Source: Planctomycetota bacterium
Lineage (GTDB): Bacteria; Planctomycetota; Phycisphaerae; UBA1845
Assembly: GCA_016208685.1 (NCBI GenBank)
Contig: JACQXM010000023.1
Location: 190,203-254,202 of the forward strand
Reading direction: 5' to 3'
DNA length: 64,000 nt
Every line of letters begins with the position of its first letter. Positions within the stretch are counted from its first letter, which is position 1. A program made the translations under genes and the position numbers. The notes below the pieces were generated by a model. It ran no database searches. It saw only the letters and a list, made by a program, of their open reading frames with translations, and had not been told where the DNA came from. This document shows, in pieces, positions 8,864 to 17,267 of this stretch.

Positions 8864-10686
8864 TGCGACCCAGCCCTGGAGTAACGTGGTGGCCCAAGGC
8901 GGTGCGGAGTGCCGCCGGCACGGCGGTTTGCGGGTGCGTGGTTCTGGTCGCTTGCGCCGCGAAGGTGCCGCCCGTGGCCGGCGTAAGCGATGAGCCGCGG
9001 GCCGCAACGCGGGGAGAACCGGCGCCCGCGCCGTCAACGAAGGCGCCGGATGGCGGCAAGCCGTCGAAATCGGCGGCGGATACCGCGGCCGCCTCGCAGC
9101 CGCCGACCAAGGCTGACTCGGGGAGCGACGCCGTTCTCGCCCGGGGCCAGGACCTGTTCCTCAAGCAATGCGCCATCTGTCACGGCGAGGCCGGCGACGG
9201 CGCCGGCAAGTTCGCGTATCTGATGAACCCCCGCCCGCGTAACTTCCAGCAGGGCAACTTCAAGCTTTCGACGACGCAGAATCAAATTCCCAGCGACGAC
9301 GACCTGTTGCGTACCGTCAGTCGCGGCATGCCGGGATCGGCCATGCCGCCCTGGGGACACCTGCCGCTCACCGATCTCCAGGCTCTGGTGAAGTTCGTGC
9401 GCAAGCTGCATGCCGATGCGGTGGGCGCGGAGATAGACCGGGAGCTCGCCGCCGGCAAGTGCACGCCGCAGGAGGGAGCCGAACTTCGCGCCAGGCGGAC
9501 GGAACCGGGGCCGGCCATTGTGGTTCCGCCGGAGCCGGCGACGGACGACATCCGCTGGTTCCGCGGGCGACGAACCTACCTTGAGGCCTGCGCCAGCTGC
9601 CACGGCGCCGACGGGCAGCCGGTGGCGGACGCGGTGAAGTTCGATTCTGAAGGGTATCCGGTTCCGCCGCGGTCGTTCGTGGCCGGCATCTTCAAGGGTG
9701 GCAGCGAAGGTCACCAGGTCTACGCCCGTGTGCTCAAGGGGCTCAAGGGCACGCCCATGCCCGCCTCCGAAGGCAACTATAGCGCCGATGAGATGTGGGA
9801 CCTGATCCACTTCGTGCAGTCGCTGTCCCGCGCGGGAGCCCAGGAGCGCGCCCAGCTCCGCCAGGGTACGTTCGCGGCGCCGAACATAAACGGTCCGCTG
9901 CCTTCGGGGCCCATGGACGCCGCGTGGAACCAGGCCCGCGCCCTCTATGTGGCGTTGACGCCGCTGTGGTGGACGGAAGATCGGATTGACGGGCTGGTGG
10001 TGCAGGCGCTGCACAACCAGGAGGAGCTGGCGCTGCGGATTTCCTGGCTTGACCCCACGGTGGACGAGCAGGCGGTTCGTCATGCGGAGTTTCGTGATGC
10101 GGTCGCCGTGCAGTTCTCCCTGTCCAGCGATCCGCCCTTCTACATGGGCGGCACCGGCGAGCACGGCGGCGTGAACATCTGGATGTGGAAGGCGGATCGG
10201 CAGAAGAACATCGCGGGCGGATACCAGGACGTGGATGCCGCCTTCCCCGATGCCGCCGTCGATGCCTATCCACCGCCCGCGTTTACCGCCCCCGACCCGC
10301 TGGCAGTGGACCGCCCACACGGGTCGATCGAGCAGCACAACGCCGAGTTCGTGACCGCATGGGGCGCGGGGAATCTCGTCGCCAATCCGCAGGTGAAGAC
10401 TCCGGTGGAGTGCCTGGTGGCCCGAGGGCCCGGGACGCTCTCCGCCAAGCCCGCGGGTGTTCAACTGGTTCAAGGACAGGCGGTGTACGAACGCGGCGTG
10501 TGGTACGTGCAGATGCAGCGGACACTCAAGCTGCCCTGCGGGCATGACGAACAAGGCCACCCCGACGAACGCGTGTTCCAGCCGGGGGACTATCTGCCGG
10601 TGTCGTTCGCCATCTGGAACGGCAGCAGCGGCGACCGTGACGGCAAGAAGAACATCAGCATCTGGCAGAAACTGGTGATTGAGTAG
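8863..10686 (+). CDS. Dihaem cytochrome c / haem-b gamma-subunit fusion lipoprotein (NxrC-like)
   Basis: A 607-residue exported electron-transfer subunit. A signal peptide ends at LVAC, with lipobox Cys31, followed by a Pro/Ala/Lys-rich linker. Two cytochrome c domains follow: CAICH from Cys103, with likely Met ligand in GSAMPPWG, and CASCH from Cys243, with Met in GTPMPAS. The C-terminal part (about 340-607) resembles the ethylbenzene-dehydrogenase/DMSO-reductase-type haem-b gamma subunit, with the segments LWWTEDRIDGLVVQALHN, GGVNIWMWKADRQKN and the terminal FAIWNGSSGDRDGKKNISIWQKL. Type II Mo enzymes of the NXR, chlorate and selenate group use such a subunit. AGAGGA precedes the ATG. Confidence 0.87.
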   Translation: MRPSPGVTWWPKAVRSAAGTAVCGCVVLVACAAKVPPVAGVSDEPRAATRGEPAPAPSTKAPDGGKPSKSAADTAAASQPPTKADSGSDAVLARGQDLFLKQCAICHGEAGDGAGKFAYLMNPRPRNFQQGNFKLSTTQNQIPSDDDLLRTVSRGMPGSAMPPWGHLPLTDLQALVKFVRKLHADAVGAEIDRELAAGKCTPQEGAELRARRTEPGPAIVVPPEPATDDIRWFRGRRTYLEACASCHGADGQPVADAVKFDSEGYPVPPRSFVAGIFKGGSEGHQVYARVLKGLKGTPMPASEGNYSADEMWDLIHFVQSLSRAGAQERAQLRQGTFAAPNINGPLPSGPMDAAWNQARALYVALTPLWWTEDRIDGLVVQALHNQEELALRISWLDPTVDEQAVRHAEFRDAVAVQFSLSSDPPFYMGGTGEHGGVNIWMWKADRQKNIAGGYQDVDAAFPDAAVDAYPPPAFTAPDPLAVDRPHGSIEQHNAEFVTAWGAGNLVANPQVKTPVECLVARGPGTLSAKPAGVQLVQGQAVYERGVWYVQMQRTLKLPCGHDEQGHPDERVFQPGDYLPVSFAIWNGSSGDRDGKKNISIWQKLVIE

Positions 10687-10781
10687 GCTTCCCGCCGTCG
10701 CGCGGCGCGGGTCAAGGCGGCGAAGCTGACGGTATGCGGCCGGCGCCGCGAGCGGCGCATCGAACCATACGGAGCAGGAGC

Positions 10782-13700
10782 ATGGTGCAGGGCACACTGG
10801 CGACAACCCGGCGCGACTTTCTGAAGACCAGCGGCGTCGTCCTCGGCGCCGGCGGCCTGCTCGGCTGGCCGCTGCGCTCCCTGGCGTTTCGCCCCGACAT
10901 TCTCAACCCGCTGGCCCATTACCCGGCACGGGACTGGGAGAAGATCTACCGCGACCAGTATCGGTACGATGCCTCTTTCGCCTGGGTCTGTTCCCCCAAC
11001 GACACTCATGCTTGTCGCGTGATGGCGTACACCCGCAACGGCATCATCACCCGGCTCGGAGCTCAGTATAACTACCAGGAATACGCCGACCTCTACGGCA
11101 ACAAGGCCACGCCCAACTGGAACCCGCGGCAGTGCGCCAAGGGCTATACCTTCCACCGCATCGTGTACGGCCCCTATCGCCTGAAGTACCCCATCGTTCG
11201 CAAGGGATGGAAGGAGTGGGCGGACGACGGCTTCCCGGAACTGACGCCGCAGAACAAAACCAAATACAAATTCGACAGCCGCGGCACTGACGTTCACCTG
11301 CGCATCGACTGGGACAGTGCCCTGAAGTACATCGCCAAGGCGTACGTCAGCATTGCCCGGCGCTACAGCGGCGAGGAGGGCGCCAAACGACTGCGCGAGC
11401 AGGGCTATCCCGAGGAAATGATCGCGGAGATGGGCGGTGCAGGGACCCGCACCTTCAAGATGCGCGGCGGCATGGGCCTGCTGGGCGTCATCGGCAAGTA
11501 CGGGATGTACCGGCTCAATAACTCCATGGCGCTCCTTGACGCGCACGTCCGCGGCGTCAAGCCGGACCAGGCGCGTGCCGGCCGCAACTGGAGCAACTAC
11601 ACCTGGCACGGCGACCAGACGCCGGGGCAGCCCTGGGTGCACGGCCTCCAGAACTCCGATTGCGATTTCAATGATCTGCGCTTCAGCAAGCTCATCATCA
11701 TGAACGGCAAGAATCTGGTGGAAAACAAGCTGCCGGATTCCCACTGGTTCATTGAGTGCATGGAGCGCGGCGGGCGCATCGTGGTAATCGCTCCGGAATA
11801 CGGCCCGCCGGCCACCAAGGCTGACTACTGGATTCCCATCCGGCCGGAAACCGATGCGGCGCTCTGGCTGGGCGTGACGCGGCTGATGATCGACAACCAC
11901 TGGTACGACGAGGGTTTCATCAAGCAGTTTACCGACTTTCCGCTGCTGGTGCGGACCGACACCCTCAAGCGTCTGCGCGCCGACGAGGTGATTCCCGGCT
12001 ACAAGAACGGCCTCGATAAGGAGGGCGCGAGTTTCAAGGTCCAGGGTCTGACCGAGGAGCAGTACGCCAAGCTCGGCGACCGCGTGGTATGGGACGCGAA
12101 GACCAACAAGCCCGCGGCGGTCACTCGCGACGACGTGGGCAAGCATCTGGCGGCCAGGGGCGTCGATCCCGTTCTCGACGGCACCTGGACGGTCACCCTC
12201 ACCGACGGCAAACAGGTGGAAGTGAAGACCCTCTGGTCCATGTACCTCACTCACCTGCGTGACTACGACCTGGACAGCGTGGCCGAAATCACCCATTCGC
12301 CGAAGGTGATGATCGAGCAACTGGCCAAGGACATTTGGGACACGACGAAGAACGGCGGCGCCGTGGCCATCCACCAGGGCGAGGGCATCAATCACTGGTT
12401 CCACGCCACGGAGTCGAACCGGGCGGCGTACCTGCCCATGATGCTCACCGGCAACATCGGCAAGCCCGGGACCGGCGTCCACGGCTGGGCGGGCAACTAC
12501 AAGGCGGCGCTCTTCCAGGGGAGCAAGGCGACCGGTCCGGGGTTCAAGGGCTGGGTGGCGGAGGATCCCTTCGAGCCCAACCTCAATGAAAACGCCCACG
12601 GCAAGGAGGTTCACGCCCACGCCTACACCAAGGACGAGGAGCCCGCGTACTGGAACCACGGCGACCGGCCGCTGATCGTGGACACCCCCAGGGCCGGGCG
12701 GCGCGTCTTCACCGGCAAGACCCACATGCCCACCCCCACCAAGGCCCTGCACTTCACCAACGTCAATCTGTTCAACAACGCCAAACATGCCTATGACATG
12801 TTCAAGAACGTCAACCCGAACATTGAGATGATTATTGCACAGGACATCGTCATGACGTCGTCCGTGCAGTATGCCGATTTCGGGTTGCCGGCCAACAGTT
12901 GGGTGGAGTTCGAAGATCTGGAAATCACGGCGTCCTGCTCCAATCCCTTCCTGCAGATCTGGAAGGGCGGCATCAAGCCGGTGTTCGATTCCCGCGACGA
13001 CCTGTGGATTCTCGCCAACATCGCCAAGGCGCTGGGCGAGGAGACGGGCGACAAACGCTTCTACGACTACTTCAAGTTCGAACATGAGGGCAAGCGGCGC
13101 GTCTACATTCAGCGGCTGCTCGATACCTGCACAACGACTGCCGGTTACAAGCTCGACGACATCATGGCCGGCAAGTACGGGACGCCGGGCGGCGCCCTGA
13201 TGCTGTTCCGTACCTATCCCCGGATTCCCTTCTGGGAGCAGGTCAACACCGACGAACCGTTCCTGACCGACACTGGTCGCCTGCATGCCTACGCCGACGT
13301 GCCGGAGGCCATCGAGTACGGCGAGAACTTCATTGTGCACCGCGAGGGGCCGGAGGCCACGCCCTACCTGCCCAACGTGATCGTCAGCAGCAACCCCTTC
13401 GTCCGCCCCGACGACTACGGGATCTCTCCCGACGCCGAGCACTGGGATGAACGCACGGTCCGGAACATCAAGAAGCCCTGGGCGGAAGTGAGACAGACGC
13501 GCAATTTCCTGTGGGAGCGCGGCTTCCGATTCTACTGTCTGACGCCCAAGACCCGTCACCGCGTACACTCTTCCTGGAGCAACGTCGACTGGCACATGAT
13601 TTACGACAGCAGCTTCGGCGACCCGTTGCGTATGGATCGGCGGTCTCCCTACGTCGGGGAACACCAATTGCATATGAATCCCCAGGCTGCAAGGGATCTG

Positions 13701-14273
13701 GGTATCAACGAGGGCGATTACGTCTACGTGGATGCCAATCCCGCGGATCGGCCCTATGTGGGGGCCAAGCCCGACGACGCCTACTACAAGGTCGCGCGGC
13801 TGATGCTGCGGGCGGTGTACAACCCGGGCTATCCCTACAGCACGGTCATGATGAAACACGCGCCTTACATTGCCACGGAGAAGAGCGTTAAGGCGCACGA
13901 AACGCGCAAAGACGGGCGCGCACTGTGTGAGGACGGTTATCAGGCCAATGTCCGCTACGGGTCGCAGCAGAGTGTGACCCGCAATTGGCACATGCCCATG
14001 CACCAGACGGACACGCTGTTTCATAAGGCGAAAGTCATGATGGGCTTCATCTTCGGCGGAGAGGCGGATAACCACGCAGTCAACACCGTCCCGAAGGAGA
14101 CGCTGGTTCGGGTGGTGAAGGCTGAAGACGGGGGGCTCGGTGGCAAGGGTATCTGGGCGCCTGCCGCCACCGGGCTTTCCCCGGCCAATGAAAACGAGGT
14201 CATGAAGCGCTATCTCGCCGGCGGCTTCATCGGAGACTATGGCGAGGGCAAGCAGGAAGTGTTCGAGGAGTAG
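10782..14273 (+). CDS. NxrA-like molybdopterin oxidoreductase alpha subunit (nitrite/nitrate oxidoreductase family)
   Basis: An 1163-residue catalytic subunit of the type II DMSO-reductase family. A twin-arginine signal (TTRRDFLKTSG, residues 8-18) indicates periplasmic export. Probable FS0 cluster ligands lie in C70-x3-D74-x3-C78 and Cys118. WHGDQTPGQPW carries Asp278, the likely Mo ligand. Long segments such as IHQGEGINHWFHATE, LPANSWVEFEDLEITASCSNPFLQIW and VNTVPKETLVRVVKAEDGG match my recollection of NxrA of Nitrospira and anammox bacteria, and the length fits. GGAG lies seven bases upstream. The enzyme interconverts nitrite and nitrate in known relatives; direction here is unproven, and chlorate or selenate reductases are related alternatives. 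Confidence 0.92.
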   Translation: MVQGTLATTRRDFLKTSGVVLGAGGLLGWPLRSLAFRPDILNPLAHYPARDWEKIYRDQYRYDASFAWVCSPNDTHACRVMAYTRNGIITRLGAQYNYQEYADLYGNKATPNWNPRQCAKGYTFHRIVYGPYRLKYPIVRKGWKEWADDGFPELTPQNKTKYKFDSRGTDVHLRIDWDSALKYIAKAYVSIARRYSGEEGAKRLREQGYPEEMIAEMGGAGTRTFKMRGGMGLLGVIGKYGMYRLNNSMALLDAHVRGVKPDQARAGRNWSNYTWHGDQTPGQPWVHGLQNSDCDFNDLRFSKLIIMNGKNLVENKLPDSHWFIECMERGGRIVVIAPEYGPPATKADYWIPIRPETDAALWLGVTRLMIDNHWYDEGFIKQFTDFPLLVRTDTLKRLRADEVIPGYKNGLDKEGASFKVQGLTEEQYAKLGDRVVWDAKTNKPAAVTRDDVGKHLAARGVDPVLDGTWTVTLTDGKQVEVKTLWSMYLTHLRDYDLDSVAEITHSPKVMIEQLAKDIWDTTKNGGAVAIHQGEGINHWFHATESNRAAYLPMMLTGNIGKPGTGVHGWAGNYKAALFQGSKATGPGFKGWVAEDPFEPNLNENAHGKEVHAHAYTKDEEPAYWNHGDRPLIVDTPRAGRRVFTGKTHMPTPTKALHFTNVNLFNNAKHAYDMFKNVNPNIEMIIAQDIVMTSSVQYADFGLPANSWVEFEDLEITASCSNPFLQIWKGGIKPVFDSRDDLWILANIAKALGEETGDKRFYDYFKFEHEGKRRVYIQRLLDTCTTTAGYKLDDIMAGKYGTPGGALMLFRTYPRIPFWEQVNTDEPFLTDTGRLHAYADVPEAIEYGENFIVHREGPEATPYLPNVIVSSNPFVRPDDYGISPDAEHWDERTVRNIKKPWAEVRQTRNFLWERGFRFYCLTPKTRHRVHSSWSNVDWHMIYDSSFGDPLRMDRRSPYVGEHQLHMNPQAARDLGINEGDYVYVDANPADRPYVGAKPDDAYYKVARLMLRAVYNPGYPYSTVMMKHAPYIATEKSVKAHETRKDGRALCEDGYQANVRYGSQQSVTRNWHMPMHQTDTLFHKAKVMMGFIFGGEADNHAVNTVPKETLVRVVKAEDGGLGGKGIWAPAATGLSPANENEVMKRYLAGGFIGDYGEGKQEVFEE

Positions 14274-14313
14274 GCTCCGCGAGCGGCGCGGGCGGACGGG
14301 TGAGGTGGCGACC

Positions 14314-14616
14314 ATGGGTGCGGTGTTGCTCGTTCGCGGCGTGATCGAGCAGGGCCGGCTCAAGGAATTCGCGGACAACGTCGGAGCGTTCTGCGAATAC
14401 CGCAGGGCGCACCACTGGTCCGTTCCCGAAATCCTTTACGGTCTGGCCGGTCCCATGAACACCGTTGTGATGCTGTTCCGCTATGCGGGCAGCGCGGCGT
14501 GGGAAGGGGAACTGGCGGCCGAACGCCTCGACGCGGAGTACGGCAAGGTAGCGGCGACGCTGCCCTATGTGAAAGGTTCGATTGTCTATGAGTTGTTCCA
14601 GGAAGGCGTGCGGTAG
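14314..14616 (+). CDS. Small protein, dimeric alpha/beta-barrel-like
   Basis: A 100-residue cytoplasmic protein starting MGAVLLVRGVIEQG, without signal or membrane segment. Its strand-helix-strand pattern and size recall ferredoxin-like or NIPSNAP/Dabb dimeric barrels, but no diagnostic motif was recognised. GAGGTGG precedes the ATG at 14314. It follows the alpha subunit by 40 bases and is clearly in the operon. A role in maturation, regulation or nitrogen-oxide handling is only inferred from position. Confidence 0.65.
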   Translation: MGAVLLVRGVIEQGRLKEFADNVGAFCEYRRAHHWSVPEILYGLAGPMNTVVMLFRYAGSAAWEGELAAERLDAEYGKVAATLPYVKGSIVYELFQEGVR

Positions 14617-14629
14617 CGGTTGCGGTGGC

Positions 14630-14707
14630 ATGGGCAAGAAGGTCAAGCGCGCCGCCGCGGGAAAGAAAACCAAGAAGAGCAAGAGCCGCAAAGCGGCGGG
14701 ACGTTGA
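14630..14707 (+). CDS. Possible Lys/Arg-rich micropeptide
   Basis: An ATG at 14630 opens 25 codons (beginning MGKKVKRAAAGKKTKKSKS and ending AGR) before TGA at 14705-14707. The product would be strongly basic. It fits tightly between the preceding stop (14616) and the next probable GTG start (14709), leaving one base between them. A shifted frame over the same bases gives an Arg/Pro-rich sequence that looks less natural. No strong ribosome binding site is seen. It might be a leader peptide that couples translation, or a chance frame. Confidence 0.3.
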   Translation: MGKKVKRAAAGKKTKKSKSRKAAGR

Positions 14708-14708
14708 C

Positions 14709-15050
14709 GTGCCTTTTGACGATCCGGACTTCACGGACCCCATGACGCTGCACGGCGTGGTCGTCGAAACCGAGGACGACCAGGCGATGCGAACCATGGC
14801 CGAGTGCTTCATCGAGGAGTACGCGCGGCTGGGGTTCGAGGCTTCGCGGATTCTGCGGCTCTTCCGCACTCCGGGCTACGCCGGGCCGAATATGGCGCTT
14901 CACGCGCTCGGCGAACCGGTGATCTCGGAACTGATCGGCGAGTGCCTGGCCCGCTGGGGACCGCGGCGGAGCGCCGAACCCGGCGCCGCGGAGGAGGACG
15001 GAGTCATCAGACTGACAGTGCTGGACGGATCGTCCGGCCAGGCGGTGTAG
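14709..15050 (+). CDS. Conserved-looking small protein of the respiratory operon
   Basis: A 113-residue protein from GTG 14709, reading V/MPFDDPDFTDPMTLHGVVVETEDDQ, acidic at both ends with two amphipathic helices (CFIEEYARLGFEASRILRLF and VISELIGECLARWG). A longer frame to GTG 14625 would add an Arg-rich stretch that competes with a better basic micro-frame, so the shorter start is preferred; ATG 14742 is another option. No cofactor motif or signal peptide is visible. It was not recognised; position between nxrA-like and nxrB-like genes suggests an assembly or regulatory role. Confidence 0.65.
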   Translation: MPFDDPDFTDPMTLHGVVVETEDDQAMRTMAECFIEEYARLGFEASRILRLFRTPGYAGPNMALHALGEPVISELIGECLARWGPRRSAEPGAAEEDGVIRLTVLDGSSGQAV

Positions 15051-15148
15051 ACGGCTTCAGAGGTTGATGACCAGGAGTCACGGCGCGTCGCGGGCGAAAC
15101 GCGGACCCGCGATGCAGCTCTGAAGCGGACTGTGCAAAGGAGAGAACA

Positions 15149-15727
15149 ATGCCCGGAACCTGTACCCTGCATGGCACCAAGAAGAGCCCCACTCAGGTGC
15201 TCAAAGACGAGCATCGGGTGATTGAGACGGTTCTCGATGCCCTGGAACGGCACATCCGTGCCGGCCGGGTGGACAAGGAGTTCCTGGAAAAGTCGCTGGA
15301 CTTCTTCCGCAACTTCGCCGACGGCTGTCATCATGCCAAGGAGGAGGACGAACTTTTCCCGGTGCTGGAGAGCGCCGGGATACCACGGGACAACGGCCCC
15401 ATCGGGTGCATGCTCTTCGAGCACGAGCGCGGCCGGGCCCTGCTGCGGACGGTGGCCGAGAATTTAGGCGCCGCGGCGACCGATGCCCTGGCGGCCAAGA
15501 CGGTCCGCTGGGCCGCGGGCGAGTACATCGCTCTGCTTCGGCAGCACATCCAGAAGGAAGACAACGTTCTGTTCGTCATGGCTGACCAGGCGCTGGGCCC
15601 GCAGGAGCAGGCGCTGATGTCCGACGCCTTCGATCGTACCGAGCAAGCCAACGGCAATGCCGGCAAGCATGAACACTACCTGGCCCTGGCGCAGGAGCTT
15701 GTCCGCAAGTCCAACGGCGGGGGGTGA
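15149..15727 (+). CDS. Hemerythrin-domain (HHE) protein
   Basis: A 192-residue four-helix protein with the di-iron ligand pattern of the hemerythrin/HHE family: LKDEHRVIE (about residues 19-27), ADGCHHAKEEDELFPVLE, MLFEHERGRALL and LLRQHIQKEDNVLFVMAD. No signal peptide is present, so it is probably cytoplasmic. Hemerythrin-like proteins bind oxygen or NO or repair nitrosylated Fe-S centres; within an NXR-like operon with an Rrf2 regulator, an oxygen or NO buffering role is plausible but inferred. AAAGGAGAGAACA precedes the ATG. Confidence 0.88.
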   Translation: MPGTCTLHGTKKSPTQVLKDEHRVIETVLDALERHIRAGRVDKEFLEKSLDFFRNFADGCHHAKEEDELFPVLESAGIPRDNGPIGCMLFEHERGRALLRTVAENLGAAATDALAAKTVRWAAGEYIALLRQHIQKEDNVLFVMADQALGPQEQALMSDAFDRTEQANGNAGKHEHYLALAQELVRKSNGGG

Positions 15728-15933
15728 ACACCCGCGGCCGCAAGCTGTAGCTTGCCGACAGGCTGAATCAGGCGCCCCGACGGCGGGGCCCGGACATCGG
15801 CGCGGTGCCGCGACCGTGCCGGGCGAAGCGTGGATCGTTGCGGCGGCTCATGGACGTACCGTACCTGAAACGAGGATCTCCCGGCGCACCGCACGGCGGT
15901 GGCCGCCGGCGCGTACACTAGAGGAGGCGACTC

Positions 15934-17211
15934 ATGCCTACCGTGTTCAACTGGCAGCTCGGGCGCGCGATGCGTTACCCCTACGAGCAAGCGGCGTCCC
16001 AGGAGCAGTTTGCCTTCGTCATCAATATCAACCGCTGCATTGGCTGCCAGACGTGCACCATGGCCTGCAAGAGCACCTGGACCTTCTCCAAGGGCCAGGA
16101 GCACATGTGGTGGACGAACGTCGAGACCAAGCCCTATGGCGGCTACCCGCAGCACTGGGATGTAAAGATCCTCGACCTTCTGGAACAGGCCAATCCCGGC
16201 AAGCAGAAATGGAGCGGGTCTCCTAATGGAAACCCCCGGAGCTCCTATGGGACTTTCGCGGGAAAGACGGTGTACGAGTCACCGGAGTTCGTGGCCCGCA
16301 CCGGACAGCCCAACCAGGTACTGGGCTATCTCCCCACGGACGAGGAATGGCGATTCCCCAACATCCATGAAGATATTCCGCCGGCCGGGCAGAGCAAACC
16401 CATGGACTTCGGGCAGGGCGAGGACGCTTCCGGAAGCAAGAAGCACCGCGCGTGGTTCTACTATCTCGCCCGCCTGTGCAACCATTGTTCCTACCCCGCG
16501 TGCCTGGCTGCCTGCCCCCGCACGGCCATCTACAAGCGACCGGAGGACGGCATCGTGCTCATTGATCAGAGCGAGTGCCGCGGCTACCGCAAGTGCGTGG
16601 AGGCTTGTCCCTACAAGAAATCGATGTATCGCGGCACCACCCGTACCAGCGAGAAGTGCATCGCCTGCTACCCGCGCATCGAGGGGCAGGATCCGGAGAG
16701 CGACGGCGTGCCCCTGGAAACGCGCTGCATGGCCGCCTGCATCGGCCAGGTGCGCATGCAGGGACTGGTCAAAGTCGCGGCGGACAGTACCTGGGTTGAG
16801 GATCGCCAGAACCCCCTGTATTTCCTGGTGCACGTGGCGAAGGTGGCCCTGCCGCTCTATCCACAATTCGGCACCGAGCCCAACGGCTACTACATTCCGC
16901 CGCGCTGGGTCCCCACGAAATACCTGGAGCAGATGTTCGGCCCCGGCGTGGAGCAGGCCGTCGAACGCTATCGGAACCCGGACCGCGAACTGCTCGCCGT
17001 GCTTCAGCTCTTCCGCCGCTCCAATCAGATCATCTCCCGCTATGAGATCAAGGAAGGGCCCAAAGTATATGAGGTCATGCAGCACGGCAAGAAGTTCGAG
17101 ATGTACAACGACACCGTGATTGCCTACAACCGCAAGGGCAAAGAGATGTTTCGCACCACCGTCGAAGAGCCGGTGCACGTGCGGGCCGCGGCGCACGCGA
17201 ACTCCATCTGA
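15934..17211 (+). CDS. NxrB/NarH-like iron-sulfur beta subunit
   Basis: A 425-residue electron-transfer subunit. Cluster-binding Cys groups occur in CIGCQTCTMAC (Cys35, 38, 41, 45), CNHCSYPACLAACP (from Cys182), CRGYRKCVEACPYKK (Cys215 to Cys221) and the later CIACYPRIEG and CMAACIGQVRMQG. Tyr218 replaces a Cys in CRGYRKC, as Trp does in NarH, so three [4Fe-4S] clusters and one [3Fe-4S] are expected. Length and the segments NRCIGCQTCTMACKSTW and CRGYRKCVEACP fit NxrB. It has no signal peptide; co-export with the Tat-borne alpha subunit is the usual mechanism. AGAGGAGGCGACTC precedes the ATG. Confidence 0.93.
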   Translation: MPTVFNWQLGRAMRYPYEQAASQEQFAFVININRCIGCQTCTMACKSTWTFSKGQEHMWWTNVETKPYGGYPQHWDVKILDLLEQANPGKQKWSGSPNGNPRSSYGTFAGKTVYESPEFVARTGQPNQVLGYLPTDEEWRFPNIHEDIPPAGQSKPMDFGQGEDASGSKKHRAWFYYLARLCNHCSYPACLAACPRTAIYKRPEDGIVLIDQSECRGYRKCVEACPYKKSMYRGTTRTSEKCIACYPRIEGQDPESDGVPLETRCMAACIGQVRMQGLVKVAADSTWVEDRQNPLYFLVHVAKVALPLYPQFGTEPNGYYIPPRWVPTKYLEQMFGPGVEQAVERYRNPDRELLAVLQLFRRSNQIISRYEIKEGPKVYEVMQHGKKFEMYNDTVIAYNRKGKEMFRTTVEEPVHVRAAAHANSI

Positions 17212-17267
17212 GCCGCTGTGCGTCCTGTGCTGACGAGCGCCGCGGGTAGGCGCAGAAGAGGATGACC

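Noticed and set aside
9034..10806. A 590-codon minus-strand frame opposite the cytochrome fusion
   Set aside because: Antisense shadow of a gene with two CXXCH domains; composition is His/Arg/Gly-rich and not protein-like.
10590..14378. A 1262-codon open frame on the minus strand opposite the alpha subunit gene
   Set aside because: It is the antisense of a strongly supported molybdoenzyme gene; in high-GC DNA the opposite strand often stays open. Its translation has no domain logic.
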